In this document: positions 11,701-27,200 of the stretch, one piece after another
Layout: the number at the start of each line of letters is the position of its first letter
How positions within the stretch are numbered: the stretch's first letter is position 1
Assembly (NCBI RefSeq): GCF_020882245.1
Contig: NC_083598.1
Span: 55,465,858 to 55,529,857 of the forward strand
DNA: 64,000 nt
From: Rhopalosiphum padi
Lineage: Eukaryota > Arthropoda > Insecta > Hemiptera > Aphididae
Reading direction: 5' to 3'
Position numbers and translations under genes: made by a program
The notes under the pieces: model-generated
The model's input: the letters and a program-made list of their open reading frames with translations, nothing else
Databases searched by the model: none
What the model was told of the DNA's origin: nothing

Positions 11701-14700
11701 ACACTGGCCGGTGACGATGACACGGCAGCAACGCGGAGGCGGCAACGAAGTATAATTTTTTAATTGCTCCGGTTTAATTAACCGCACGGGTGGGTTAAAA
11801 AAGCAGCATTTCAATTAATATTTTAGAGCGAAATAATAAAAAAAAAAAGTCTGTAACCTAGTAATTCAACCCTATATACTTGGGGTTTATTTTTTTAATT
11901 AATCCCTCGTTTCAACGCGTTATAATACATATATGATCTCGCGCATACGGTTTTAAAACGTCAGGTGTGCCAACCCTCACGGGACCTAATAATATGTGCG
12001 GCGTGTTTATTTTACCCCGTATACGAGTATTTCAATTTTTTTTCGGTTCCTTCCCCCTCCACACCGGCAATCCTTTTACCGCGGTGGCTGCTGACACACA
12101 TAATGTGTTGTACCCCTTTTCGTCACGCGCCCCGTCGTATACCGGTCCCGAACCGGCTCCGTCCTCGCACAGCGACCGCATTCAGTAGTGCTGCTGCTGC
12201 TACTGGCATTTTCGTCTCGCGCTCAGAATTTGTTCATTATTTCGATTATTATTACGTTATTATTTTCATCGCAATCGCCGACACCATGAGCGTAAATCCG
12301 TCGCTTCCGCCGCCGCCACCTCCGCGGCAATCGTCCGCAACTCCGCCGCGTACCTACTCACGAGCGTTTCGTTTGTGCCACAGATATTCATGCAAAAGTC
12401 GGCGGCCATGCAGATGCAAGCTCGCGACTTCGGCCGACCCGGCAGCATCGGTGGTAGTTCGCTTAGTGGCAGCGGCCTAGAAGTGAGCAAACCACATCAG
12501 TGCCAACAGTGTCTCAAGTCGTTCAGCTCCAACCATCAACTGGTCCAGCACATTCGCGTCCATACCGGTGAGAAGCCGTACAAGTGTTCCTACTGCGAGC
12601 GCCGGTTCAAACAACTTAGCCATGTCCAACAGCATACCAGACTGCACACAGGTACTGAATACAATTTCATTACTAAATATAATATCTGTAGTATACGCGA
12701 ATATCGAATATTCAGCACTTTCGTATAATATACCTATTATGATTTTAAATTTTAAACAACCGTAGATAACGTAGGTTGTAATGTTACATAATAATAGGCA
12801 ATAAGTGCGATTCGGTTCGCGTTTGATATGAAAGTTGTAAGTCCACCGGGTCTTTAAAAATTCTATCACTATACAATAAACTATACTAGCAAAAAATTGT
12901 GTATGCCTAAAAATTATAAATATATAGATATACATAACAGCCATAACACTTATAACTGGGTGTGGGGTGTAGGTAAGTTTCCAGAATTTTACAGTTGCTC
13001 TTCCAACTGTAATTATAGGAAATGGATTTTTGAAAGCAACAAAAAATAAAGGGATGACGTGATTGCAGAGGAAAATAAATAAAAAAAAAAATTCTTTACA
13101 GAATGTCTTGCAGCAGTACCTATATACATATATACTGATTTTGCTCTGACGACGAAGTAAAACACAATAAGAAAGTCGAGTAAAGTTGTTATATTGTTTT
13201 TAATTCTTACGAGCCTGCGAATTTCCAATCATATCCAACCAATTTGTACCCTCTCTCCCAGTTAAACAACTCTCCATCGTCGCATGGAACTCACCCTATC
13301 ATCACCCCGTGCCCATCGTCCGTCGTTGACGTTTTTTCTGCAGTTCGACGTTTTCTCGGGCCCATTCACTTATATTATTATGTATTCAAACTTTTTGAAA
13401 AGTCTTTTCACCCGCTACCCGTAAAAATTTACCGTTGTGTTCTGTTTCGAGATTGGTGAAAAAAATATATATCTTCCTAAAAGCCGAAACGGTGACGGAG
13501 TTTTAATTATACATTTCAACCGATAAGTTTTACAAAATAGTCACGCCGACGTATTTGCTTATCGAATTACCATCCGGCTTTGTCTTTTTTACGATCGAAT
13601 AAAAAATAAAAATGGAGTATCTAATCTCTCGATTTTTTTACGTTTTTTGTACATTTTTTTTGTTATTAGCGGAAAAATGTTCATACATAATAATCATATG
13701 ACGCCCGATACTCCACTATGATATTACGAATTATATAATATGCTGCAATTATATAGATAAGTACTGCAGTAGGTATTAATTCTATGCTCTAGTGCAACGG
13801 TGACGACGTGCACTTTACAAAACTGTTTACATCACGTATATAATAGCCGTCTCATTCCGTATCGATAATATATTATATTATTATATACATGTAATATGTA
13901 CAATACAAAGTTAATACAAACATATTATTATAGTCTTTATTTAATTGAACGAGATAAAGGCCTCAGCTTAACTTCGAACACAGTCGCGGGCCGTGTCAGT
14001 GAACCGATGTGCAACTTTATAAGCGGTGGACGAGAGGCGTGATCTCCCCGACCACCGCAAAGCCATGTATATCTCTCGTTGTTTAGACGATATGAATTGA
14101 TTTATTTGCCAATAATGTGTGCAACGTTTTATTGTTATTTTTCTATTTTATGGCCAAATGCGTCAAGTACGGATAATTCATTAAAAACCAAACTCATCGA
14201 TAAGCGAACAACAATTATTAATTATTATTATTATTATTAAAATAAAATCTAGGTCAATCGTAATTCACGAAATATTAATAATAATTATTCCACGAACACA
14301 TATAATAATGTGTGAATAATAACAGTAACCATCGTACATAGTAGGCGTATTGAGCTGCGGTACAATATAATACGCGATCCGCCTGATGAAATTTATTTAA
14401 ATAATGCGTTTGAGCTTTGAAAATTGAAATGTAAATATATCTCTCAACAGTCCATAAAAAAAGATGGCAGTGAGCATCAACAATTTTATAACTGGAAAAA
14501 AAAACTAAATAAATAAATGGAATGAAATTAACACGAAAAAAATATAATCATTTTTTCGCATTTCCCGAATAAATCACGTTTCGAAAAATGGTCCATCATT
14601 AACAGCTATTCATTCCCGTTAATTTTCTTCCCTTCAATATTCTCGGAGAAAAGTGTCCCCCTTTTATGAATATAAAAAGAGCGACGAAATACGAAAAAAA

Positions 14701-15231
14701 ACCTTCTTGATTTTTCCCTACAGCGACGACCACGGTGGCTGCGTGCACGGACCCTTGTCAACTCATTGGTCGTTTTATTGTTATTTACTTTTAACAGATA
14801 TTGGAAAAAAAAAGGGCGTTTCGCAAGTACTCCCGCACTGTCGCATAATAAAATAATATAAAAAAAAAACCATCTAAAAAGTTTCCAATTATTCTCTGAT
14901 AAATTCAATATCATCAACAAGTAGCCTGGCATCACATTTTTGCTCCATTTAATCCTGACGTTTATTAAAAAGTAAATATGTATATTGTATATTATGCAAT
15001 ATACACTTATACATAAATATTTTTAAAAATTTACAAAAAATATTACGATTTTAATTGAAACACACATTATTTTTCCCGTTGTGCTCACTTTGCTCTCTCT
15101 GTATAAATTATAATCATAGGTATATTATAGTGTTTTAATCGAGCATCATCGGAGAGACTGTTTTTAATTAATAGCCAAACAAATATTGGTCTTTCCACTT
15201 ACACACACGCACGCACACACCACTATACTAA

Positions 15232-15262
<31 letters not shown>

Positions 15263-18200
15263 GTATACGATTCATACGCGTGCGATTAAAACTGCAGCTG
15301 CGTCAGAATTGGCTCTCACACGCCACACGTCGACATCGTATGTGTATATAATAATAATAATAATAATAATAGGTAATATCTCACATTCTCAATTCTCACC
15401 CCCTCTGGGTGGGGTTTGGCACGCACATGTGGGCGTGTGCGAAATCAAACATGGCTGATGTCCAGCACCGTGTACGCGAAATATGCAAGGGTAAAACGAA
15501 GGTTATCGATATAAGAATAATCCTAGAAAAACGCTGATTATTATAATATACCCCTATAATATAGCCATATATACTTACATTGATAGAGTATACTTAATGC
15601 GATGATATGATGTACCTATCCCGTAGCATCCGGATGATGTAGTTATAATGTTTAGATGTACCCGTCGACTTCGATTAGCTTTATATACTGCAGTATAATA
15701 CCTATTATATGTTTTAATACTTCGATGATAACATAACATGTTGTGGTATAAAACAAATGTAGATGAAATGTCATTCTTGCGTTGCGGTCAATATTATGAC
15801 ATTGTTATTATACTCCGTATATGTATAATAGTATAATATATTAATATATAAATATTATATATTATTTAGTGCACTGTACATAGAGCGCTAACGCCACCGA
15901 ATTAGACTAAACTATACGGCTGAATTGTGTCTTATCACAGTTACGACGATTATTATTAAAATATGTATTATTAATTATTATACTACGAATCGGTGAATAT
16001 GTTAAAAATGATAATAATGTTATGATAATAACCTATTAATTTTCATCGGAGTACATTTATGGTGAGGTTATAGCTTAGTTTCGGAGTATAAGAGTAAACC
16101 GTTAACTATACGATGAAAATTATAAGCGAACGCCCCACATTAATTGAATTATCAACAGAAAATATTATTTATTTTTTTACATAGTAAATATAATATTGTT
16201 TGTTTTTCCAAAAATTCCCCGATATTGTTGTTCGGAATAAATCAAATTACAGATCAAACATTACAGCGAACTTTTAATTGTTTTTATACATGTATTTAAA
16301 TATCTATAACATGATTATTTTTCAATTGCAATTCACAGAATCTACAAATATTTAATTATAAATTAAATTACATATAAAATCATAAAATATGTCCGTTCTC
16401 TTTTTTTAGAAAAGCCTACCTTGTCCACGTGTATAAATTCATTTCTATTAATATCCCTCAGAATTTCTGAGCTTTTAAATTCCCGCGAATGGTCAATTAA
16501 TTATGTGAAACTAAATAAAATCGGCATCGAATGAGAGAAAAAATATGCACATCCAAAAATTTAAAAATAAATAAAATTTTAGCAACGGCGGCGGTGCGAA
16601 AATATGATTTTGGTTGGGCTCCGGCGGGAACGAATCGAATTACCGAAACCAATTTCCGCGTGTACGCCAATCTCCGGTGAAAAATATTGTCGCCGACAAA
16701 AAAAAATATCACCGTAAAAAATAATTATTATTATTGACACGTGGCAGTAAAACTCATTATCCGTGGTTGTCACATTATTATTATCATACTTATATTTTAT
16801 TTTAATACAATATTATAATGCGTTTAATACTCAAGTGTGATATTTGTACCTACTACGCGTGTAAACGAATGCAGTCACTACACGCGGACATTTTTAAAAT
16901 CACCAATCACTATGGGGGTTTGTGCAGTTGTGCTTCGTCGCCAGCCGAGAGAGAAGTATGAGCAGTAGAGAACTTTAATAGATATGACATGTATAAACTG
17001 TAAACCACAGAGGCGATCAAACCGTGTAAAAGGTATTTGGTGTATTTTCTAATATAAACAAAAGCGGTACCATATTATGTAGGTAAAACGCTACTATAAC
17101 ACAAGTACTATGTGTGATGTACACTACAACATAATATAATATATTATGATTGTCTATTAGGATATGTGCGCGAACGTTATTATCAGCGAATTACAACTTC
17201 GTAGGCATACACACAGTAGAGGTCATATTATAAAATATTATAATATTATACCTATATGGAATTATTATATATTACGATATGGACAACAGTAGCACCGGTC
17301 AGCGACATCGACGACGTAGGCGTTCGTGTATACGTTACACGCGTATATAAAAAGAAACACCCTGAACGTACCTATAGGAATTAATTCGAATTATTCGCAA
17401 TAATTTCCAAATAATAGAAATAATAATATATTCACCGGAAGTACCGGCACCAGTTCTGTAGCGATGCGCTGTGTATATTATGTACGACCGCGTAATGACC
17501 AGCGGCGGTGGGAAGAACAACTGTCTTCGTAAAGGTACGGAACAAACGTTGAAACGGCACGCGCGGACGGCCGAGAAATAAAATATTATTATAGAACACA
17601 GTAATACACTACCTATACCTATTTGTATAATATATTAATATAAAGACGTCCGCCGGACACGTCCCGTGCGGCGGCGGCCGACTGATTGGCGGCAAATCGG
17701 CAATAACTGGCGCACGGCGGGAGTTTAACTGAAAATTTGCATATTATAAAATATATTTTTGTTATTATTACGGAGTTAACATTTATTAATACCTAATACT
17801 TAAATGCTTACAATAATTGATCATTTTTTTTTGACATATCTTTTTTTAGAACATAGGTCCAAAATCTATACTAGGTCTATCTATATGTCTTTATCGCTGT
17901 ACCCCATGAAAGACGGTCGTAGAAAATCCGGCGCATAGTAATCCGGGTCCGAGTTGTAAATCATACAGTACTATAGCTGAGTCTCAGGAAAACAATTAAT
18001 TTTCCTTTTCATTTCAACAGACTTTGGACTGTGTGATATTTATTATCTAGTATAGTTTCAAATATTATTAGGTTAGGAAAATGTTTTATTTTATCATCTT
18101 TGCGTGCTTTTTTTTCAAAAGTATTATTATTTGATATTAAATTGAACTAAAATTTACTGTAATTATTTCCGATCCAAATCAAATGCAGCCACAAAAGTCA

Positions 18201-21200
18201 GTTCAGCAGTTCAGTGTACCAACATTAATCTGAACCTTTAATCTTCTTACTTAAATTACTGACGTCTTGAATAATAATTTTAAACATAATTTTTTTTATA
18301 ATTATAATATTATAGATCGAGTAATAACTATTTTAATAAAAATAAATTACTAGTGTATACATAGAAAAATATTCTTGGTTTCAACAAATTTAATACATTT
18401 TCTTATACATGTATAAGCTAAGTTATTTTAAAATCTAAATACGCTATTCATAATGATAGTTACGACTTGAGAGAACTACGGAAGGTCTAATTTAATGCCA
18501 TTATTTAGTTGGTGAAACGTCCTGGTATATAATAACAAAATAAAGAAAAACATTAGATAGATAGGAAGATAGGTACCCATATTATTTATAAAAATTAAAT
18601 CTAGAATAAACAAAACGAGATTTTTCGATAAAAACTCATGGGCTAAAAATGTATATAATTATACGCCCCCTCGGGGTCGTGCATAATGATTTATCTTTAA
18701 ACGTTATACCTACTGACACAACTCGTTTGTTCAAACGATTACAACGTTTTATTTTTTCACGTAAACGAAATAATACTTCTCGGTTGTTCATAACTAATGA
18801 AGTACATATAACTTTCAATTGTTATTATTTTTTTCAAAATTTAATTTTTAAAGATTTTTTTTTATATTATAACGTTTGTGTTTGATAAGTTTAGTATATA
18901 TATACATACTTCAATATCACCGATTTACAAATACAAATACACTATATTGTATTATTATAAAAATATAATGTATTACATATTATAGTAATATAGTGTATTA
19001 AAAGTGTGTCTAAAACGTTGTACCTTCAACTTTGTACACATAAAATGTGGTGGGGATCACATATTACGATGATATATTGATATATCATTATAATAATATA
19101 ATATAATATGTATTCCTTACGCACGCTCAATGGTTAATGATAACACGTATTAACTATTAACGAGTTGATTTACCTATACATTAAATTAGTTATTATACTC
19201 ATTACATATTTTATAGTGATATATTATATAATAACAATAAACCTATATATTACCCCCACCCATCATTTTTTTAATTTAAATTTTAAAATTCAACGTCATT
19301 GGTATACTTGTAAACTTTTAAACGACGAGTAGGTATGTATTTCGCATGTTACATACATCGTCGGTATTATTTCGTCTAAAATAAATAGGAATTATTGATT
19401 TCCATCATGTGTATGTGTGTACACAGTTCTATCTTTCTCGTACGGTTTCTCTCGCTCTCTGGACCCTAACCGGGACGCTTTTTAGACGAAGGAAAGGGCA
19501 GCGGGAAATGAAATGGAAGTGGCGGCGGACACCCTTTTTGATGGTCGTCAACGTCGGATGCGGTGGCGGCGTCGGCGTTGGTTGCGGTGGGGGTTAAATT
19601 GCTGCATCGATGGCCGCGCGAAAATGGGTTTGGTCTAGCCGTGGCTAGCGATTTCACTATTGGTCAACACGTTTGTCTATGCGCTTCGCATTCACACACT
19701 GTGTCACGTGGCGGCAGTGGCGGTCGTGTATTCTGCGTGTACTATTATTATAATAGTACATCACTACGATGACGTCATCAAATTGCGATTTTCGGTTTAC
19801 ATTATTGTCTGAACTCTTGAACTCGTTTTTGTCTTTACCACACCGAAATACAACGTTCATTAGTAGGTGCATAGGCAGAAATTAAATAAGTATAACCGAG
19901 AAATAGAACGGTATTATTATTATTTTTTCATATCATATATTTTGGTAAGACCAATTTAATCCAGGAAACCCGAAGACATTAGTGGACGATACCTGCTGTG
20001 TTCACGGAAAAAGGGTTGAAAAAATGTATAAGTTAAAACTCACGCAAAACGTACGCACTTAATTTCCGTAAAAGGGTCACGATAATAATATAAGGTGGTA
20101 GTGAGTGTTTAAGTTTCTTACATTTTTTTTTTGTTTTTTTTTGTTTTTTTTTACGTTTCGCATAACACAGTTAATTGTGTAGCCCTTGTCCACGCCCATC
20201 GTTGTCATCAACCGCACGGTCATTAGCATATAAACGAAGCAAAGGCGATACAATATTATTATTATTAAGTGTCCGGAAAAACGGCAGAGCCTTTTTTCCG
20301 TATAATAATAACAATATTTCTTTGGGCAAACGACAAGTACTTTGTAATCGTATTCCGGTCACGTATTTTGCGAGGTGAGAAAAAGTGGTTGTTAAAAATT
20401 ATGCTACTTAAGTTGCCTCTGTACAAATCGATCGTTTCAAATATTTTTATTTTGTGTATACCTAGATGTAACGATGACAGTATCGGAAAATAATTGTTAG
20501 TTACACCCAAATGTGAAACAACTACCTATAATAAAATTACAATAATATTTAATCTATATATGTATATAACATTTAGCGTGCATGCGCACGCACATCTTTC
20601 CATTTTTTTCTTTGTCGCTCCAAAACAATTTATCCGATAAATATCCGTACACACGTCATCAGGTATATACAGATACCATCTAAACGTCGTTGAAGAAACT
20701 TACGTTTGTGTGTATATAATATATAAAATATGTGCCTATATACGTATATATGTAGGTACGCGCGTTGTATTGCATCTATAATATATATGCACTCGACCCT
20801 CATATTTTATCACTATATAAAGGTACATGCATGTATATTGTATATATATATATAATATGTACGTGTTGTGTGAAATATATATTATAATATCTAATATACA
20901 AGACTACAAGAGTGTGATCGGGCAATGTTCCAAGTCCGACGACGGCCGATGTCCCGCTCGTTGCACGGCGTACATTGTGTGTATGTTTGTGTTTATAAGG
21001 TGCAAGTGAGTATGCGAATATTGAGTGTGTGTGTAGAAAGTGTCTCCGAACAGGGTCACTTTAGGTCTAGCTCGCGGTGTACGATGATTTACGGCAGAAT
21101 TTATCGACATTATACACGTTGGGTTAATGAAAAAGTGGACAAAGTTCATTAAGTATGTAGATTCAGTTGAACACTTCGAGGCAATAAATTATCGGTCACG

Positions 21201-24200
21201 TTCCGAATGGATTAAATCGACTTATTATACCTATATTTCTTTTTTTTTTACATATTGACGGGATTACTTCTTTGCTTACTCGATATATTTTTTTTCTTAT
21301 TTTTTTCTTATTTTTCCAATCTAGCGTTCGTTATATGTATATATAGTGTGCGTGTGTATATATATGTATATATTTATATATATATATATATATATAGAGA
21401 GAGAAAGAGAGAGAGAGAGACTTGTGTACGCGCACTGTAGCGGTTATAGGACGCGTACACGTAGAGAATGTTAACGGAAAACAAGCCGTTTATGGGCACG
21501 AACGACATTTATTGGACGTAGGCACGCATCGGTAAAAAGAAAAAAGATTATAATAATCCACCCAACCCGCTCACAAACGTATACCGCTTATCTTAACAGA
21601 TTTTTCCTCTTTTTATCCGTCCAATTTATGTGTACACAAATACGACCGTATAATACAATTTATCATAATATTATATAACGACGGGTCTAGGGAAAAGGTA
21701 TATGTTACATTATTATATTATTATGTAGACATGTAGAAACACGTCATTATAATATATATTATTGACAAAGGTAAATATAGGTAATAATATAATATAAAAA
21801 ACACGGGATAAGTTCGGATATTATAAAGTTATATGATGCTGTTAGTGTGGTTTTCAAGGTGATCGCAACTATATAATGTTATAATGCTGTAGTTGAAAGG
21901 TCAAGCTAGTATATACGGACTAATGCACTAACAATATTCTATAATCAGTTATTAATTCCCAGCCACAACTCAGCATTTTTCGATTTCAATCAAATCATTA
22001 TATTATCAAAGTGTAATACACCTATAAATATTAATCGTAATCGTTATTAATTATTATACATTTACATAATTAATATTCATAACGTATTTTTTAATATAAT
22101 ATTTTAACTGTTATTGAAAAATATCACATTCGTTAATACTCTGCAGTAGTTTATAAGAAAAATAACTATTGTAAATGTATACGTTAAGAGCTGTAATGCG
22201 CTAATATAATATTGTGGTAACTTGTGTAATAATAATATATAAACCGATATTATTAAGGTCTGACCACTGAGATTTTACATCATTATTCGTATAAATACCG
22301 TGTGATTTAAACGATTGAAAACCACACGAAAAAAAAGGTCGGCAAAAGCCAAAACACTATCTACCACGCGACCACCAACAATAATAATAAAAGGTCTTTT
22401 TTCTCCGTTTTAATCCCGTCAAAGGGTTGAAAAGGGACTAAATTCAATTATTTATATTGTAGTCGCTTTCTGCAAACAATTACTGGACTTTTTTTTTTCC
22501 TCTTCGCAGAACTTTTTATTGGAAAAACAAAATAGCCATCGCCCCAGTTATATTGCCACTTATACCTATCGCCAAACCGTTTTACCGTGTTATTATTATC
22601 ATTGAATATTATTATTATTTCACTTTGTTCGATTAGACACACACGGACTATACAATTACCTATATACGAGATGTTTTATGTAAAACGTAATTTTTAAACT
22701 CCACACATACACGCGATACGCGTAAATGTAATAATCGTAACAATACTATTGCTGTGTGTAAACTTATACATATAATAATGTAAAATATTATATACAAGCG
22801 CGCGCGCGTGTGTGTGTGTAGAGAGAGACAGGACCGGACAATAAACGAAAAATACTATTGTCATTAGCCGCTGTTGTGCGTGCGGGCAATCGACAGGATG
22901 ACGTATATGAATTTCGATATTGTACGCATAATATATTTTATTATTTTATATTTTTGTGGACCCCAGTGTTTTAAATCATTCTAGCAGAGCCGAATTGTTT
23001 TTTTGACCAAAAAACAACGCGGTGCCAGGGACTGTAAATAATATTATAATAATGAAAACACGCAAAAAACCGATGGGAATTGGACAAAAAATAACACCGC
23101 CGCAGCGAAAAATATGAACGATGCGATTTATGTGTCCACCCGTTTCGGTACATAAATCTCGTGACATTGTATAGATGTATTATACGCATACATGTGCATA
23201 TATATACAGAGTTTTTTGTGCCGTTTTTCCGAAAATCATTCAGGGAAAAATCCACCCGGTCTGCCACCCGCGTGTTTTTTATTACACTGCCCTCAATCAC
23301 GTTTGTTTTGGCAGCCGTATACGTCATTTTAACGTGATTATATAATACACATCAAGTTTATGTATAATATATATAGGTAATAACGGTATGTCGGTATATA
23401 TATTATATACCATATCGCATACGTAGCCTCCCCCAATCAAACAAACAAACAAAAAACAGTTCGGAATATAAAACTGTACGATAAATAAAAATGTATTACA
23501 TTTAGGTATGTAGGCACTAGGCGCATTCTGCTTTCACGCACATTTATAATATTATAGATACAAGGATAATCGTCGGTTGTTTGTACACACTACAATATTT
23601 TATTAAGTACACTCACTGCTATAGCAGAAGAGTATTAATAGCGTTCGTTTTAAGTCTACCACGGGCCTTTGCAACCCGCCTTTGTGTGCGCGCATGGGTT
23701 CACTATTCAGCTAGTACTATAGTTATACGTGGTCCGCACGTTAGAATTTCCATGAATACTCTCTCACGGAAGACGCGCTAAGAAGCGTAGTGAACAAATA
23801 AAATAATAATAATAAAAAAAAAATAAAATAAATAAATTAGTGAATCAAATGAAATACTCGCGCTAAAACAAAGGCGTCCGCGGGGATCGCGTTGCAGGCT
23901 GCGAAAAGGGGTTAAGACGAAAGGGGAATTATTATATTTGTTGGTGCAAAAAACGCACATATCCGGGTAAAATTACCATAACGTGTCGGTAAAAATGTAA
24001 CAAAAGAATATCTAATTGGATACGCGCGGTTCTCAAGGTGCCGCTGCAGTGTGTATCACTCGCGGCGGGACATACACGGGAGACGGCAGTGCAGTGCGTA
24101 CTATAATATAGGTATAGGTCCACGCATATTATATAATAATATAATATAATACGCACTGTTAAAAACAAAAAGGGTAAAAAAATATGAAAAAAATAAAATA

Positions 24201-27200
24201 GAATAATATAATACTTATAACGACGACTACGAAAAAAAAATCAGATGGCATCGTACTAACGTGTTAAAACAATAGCGGCTCTTCCTTCCGCAAAGGACCA
24301 CATTTATATAATATTATTATATATCGTTGCAGTGCTCACGTACCTATACACACGCTACATAGTACATCGAGTACAGCGCTGTATAATGTTTGTCAGTATT
24401 TGCATATGAAACGGCTGCGCGTATGCGACTGCAGTATAACCGGTTATGATGGCATTTTTTTTTTTTTTTTTACTATACTTTTAAGTTTTTGTTTTCTTCC
24501 GACACGCTATTATTATTATTGTGATTACTGTTGTACAGAGACGGTTAAAACGCGTATTATATATATTTTCGTTGTTCATGTACATTATTTTGTTTTCGTT
24601 TTACAGGAGAACGACCTTACAGATGCCATTTGGCCGAGTGCGGACGAGCTTTCATACAGCTGTCCAACCTGCAGCAACATCTCCGCAACCACGACGCCCA
24701 AGTGGAGAGGGCCAAAAACCGGCCGTTCCACTGCACCATCTGTGGCAAAGGTTTCGCCACCGAGTCCAGTCTGCGCACCCACACGGCTAAGGTGAGGAGA
24801 CGTTGTTTCGATATCATTATTTATTATTCCGTTCGATAGTAAGGCACGTGCACGGTGCCTGGCCAGTGTGTAATAATATATTAATATATACATTATACGT
24901 TGCTTACATATATTGTATAGCAGGTGTCCAACGCTTATTAATAAAAAAATAATATTATATACATCGATTGTGTGCTCTGTGTGTGTGTGTGTGTATAATG
25001 TGTACATACGAGAACACATACGCGTGTTTCTCGCGTCGTTAAGAAATGACGTTATTATTTACGGACAAAATATTTTGTTAGTTTTAATCGAATTTCCGCT
25101 TACCAAATGCTGCGGTAGTCGAATAACAGAACGACGAAGTCACGGTGGTATAAATTGGCAGTGGTGTAAAGGTAGACGACTTTGACCCAGTTTTTGAGGT
25201 AATGAGGATTTTCTCCAGGGCGATGGGTAGGTTTTATCCCTCGGTCCTCATGTGTCTGCGATGACGACGGTACATATTATGTATAGTCGTCGTTGTCGTC
25301 ATAACCTATGAGTTACGACGTCATCGCCAACGACGGTGTGCAGCATAATAATAGCTTTGTGTGTTTGCGTTCTTGAGAAAAAACAGCGAATGATAGAAAA
25401 TTAAATTATGATATTGTATACAAATTAAATAACTAAATATTTATTACACAGATGTCTTATAAATTCGATAGATTAAAATAGGTTAGAGGAAAGTTTTCTT
25501 TTTTTACCGCACATATAATTTTGCAATTCATATACTCGTAATAACTCTTTCTCCTGCACATATATATATATATATTATGCACGTATAATGTACATAAAAT
25601 ATACGCAGTTGCTGACTAGACGTACAGATTTTTAATCGTTTTGTCACGATAACGACCGCAATAATATTTTCCTCGTTATGGAATTATATTATATTATTAT
25701 TTACGTGTAATATGTATATATTATGCTGTCTTCGTCGTGGTCGCCGAGATTGCATTACACGCAAGCGTACACCGTATTATTATCATTATTATTATATTAT
25801 AATATGTAGTTGAACGGGTGATGAGGGTGTGTGGAGTAGCGGATAGCGCCACGGCCAATGAAATATAGTGACAACTCGGTGGCTTATTTGAAAAGTTAAT
25901 GGGAAAAAGCTGGCGAAAAGGGTTTTTAATTCTTACGGACATCTTATATTTTTAGTTAATTTTGTTATTTCTTCAAATCTGCCACGTTACGATTTTCACT
26001 GCTGTAATTAAAACTGCGAAAAATGGACTTTATTTCCCCTTTCGGCCTCACTATTCCACCGACACTGCCGTTGCCGCCGAACGTCGTCACGAGTAACAAC
26101 GCTCGGTGAACAAGCTAAGCAACAAAACCGTTCTTTTTTCCTTTCGCTCTCGTCAAAAGCAGTAAGACCACCAAATACGTGAAACTATAAATATAATCAA
26201 ACATTTTCTTAATTCTAATTTCTGTTAAATATACATTTTTCATATCGATAAAAATACACATAGGTAGGTATTTTTATTATTACTAAAACGAAACTTATAA
26301 TATATGAGCCAACGTGTAAATGCGTGCAGTAATCATATTTTTTTCGACGTTATTTTTATAAATTCGTATATATACTTTTGTAGGAAATCCAAAATTATAA
26401 TATGTAGTGTAAAAGAAAAAAAGTTTATGCGGTATTATTTGTCGTACACTCGTACGTGTGCCAAGTTGCAATAATAATTATTTCAATAGTGTGGTTATTA
26501 CTACTACTAAAAGTCGTTTGAAAACATTAGACATTATGACTTTGTTTTAATAAGAACACGTTTTGTTATAACAATTCCGTAACCCAAACTCCCGAAAATC
26601 ATAAAACAAATGAAAATGTTATTATTTATAAAATAAAATAAGTTTTGAAAAATGATCTGGCCATAATTTTTAGTAGGTACTTATACGATTAAAATGACAT
26701 TTAATGTTTTTTTTTCTACTTTAGATGGGACACCTTTCATTTACGATCGTTGATTATTATTTATTGTTAATTTATGCCTCAAAGTTTGTATAGTCTAACG
26801 AAAGGGTGAAACATTTAAAGTAGTAGGGTAAAAGTTTTTCTTGTTTCAAAACAACGTTTCACTTCTTTTTTTCCGTTTTATTTTTTTATTTTGTTGAATT
26901 AACCAAAGTGTTTATTGCCTTATGCTTTTTTTGATACTATAAAAAGTCATACCAATATTATATTATTATTTTAATATATAAATAATTACTTTTGTATGAA
27001 TACGTGTCCTTGATTGTGTCTATTCAATAATATTGTGTCAGTGATGTGAAATGCTTTTTGAGAGTATATATATAAATTGAATTTCTGCATAATATTCGCC
27101 AAGTGACCGATCCATAAAAATAGAAACAACCATAAACACATTCTCGGGTCGTTAAACTTGGCGTTGCCATTCCAATGTGTTTTTGTGCAATTATTTTGAT

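Larger units (their letters stand above)
5869..12383 (+). other. Intron 2, with CpG-rich stretches and a possible internal promoter
   Basis: This interval is mostly AT-rich with several CpG-rich stretches, notably about 8100-8180, 8500-8680, 8740-8950, 9100-9480 and 12040-12380. A long CA microsatellite lies at 9241-9296. An ATG followed by a good donor at 9576-9610 could be an alternative first exon and is listed separately. Open frames on either strand here (for example around 7972-8670 minus and 11965-12480 plus) show no protein-like features and do not fit splicing. Confidence 0.5.
12652..24606 (+). other. Intron 3 (about 12 kb)
   Basis: The intron runs between the linker halves HTG and ERPY, so no coding exon is needed inside it. 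Contents are AT-rich DNA with microsatellites (ATT at 15231-15261, ATA at 15347-15371, TA/GA at 21369-21420) and small CpG-rich patches, for example 17640-17725 and 19440-19640, that might be regulatory. The open frames I looked at carry no family motifs, signal peptides or acceptable splice fits. No RNA gene was recognised. Confidence 0.6.

Noticed and set aside
11965..12480. 171-codon + strand frame containing MSVNPSLPPPPPPR
   Set aside because: In a different frame from the zinc-finger exon it overlaps and has no donor in phase; it covers the acceptor of the finger exon, so it is probably noncoding intron sequence.
12477..12944. 155-codon minus-strand frame across the finger 1-2 exon
   Set aside because: Antisense shadow of the zinc fingers and AT-rich intron.
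26023..26109. Short proline-rich frame MDFISPFGLTIPPTLPLPPN
   Set aside because: A possible donor inside it would leave phase 1, which does not fit the next exon, and no homology is recognised.
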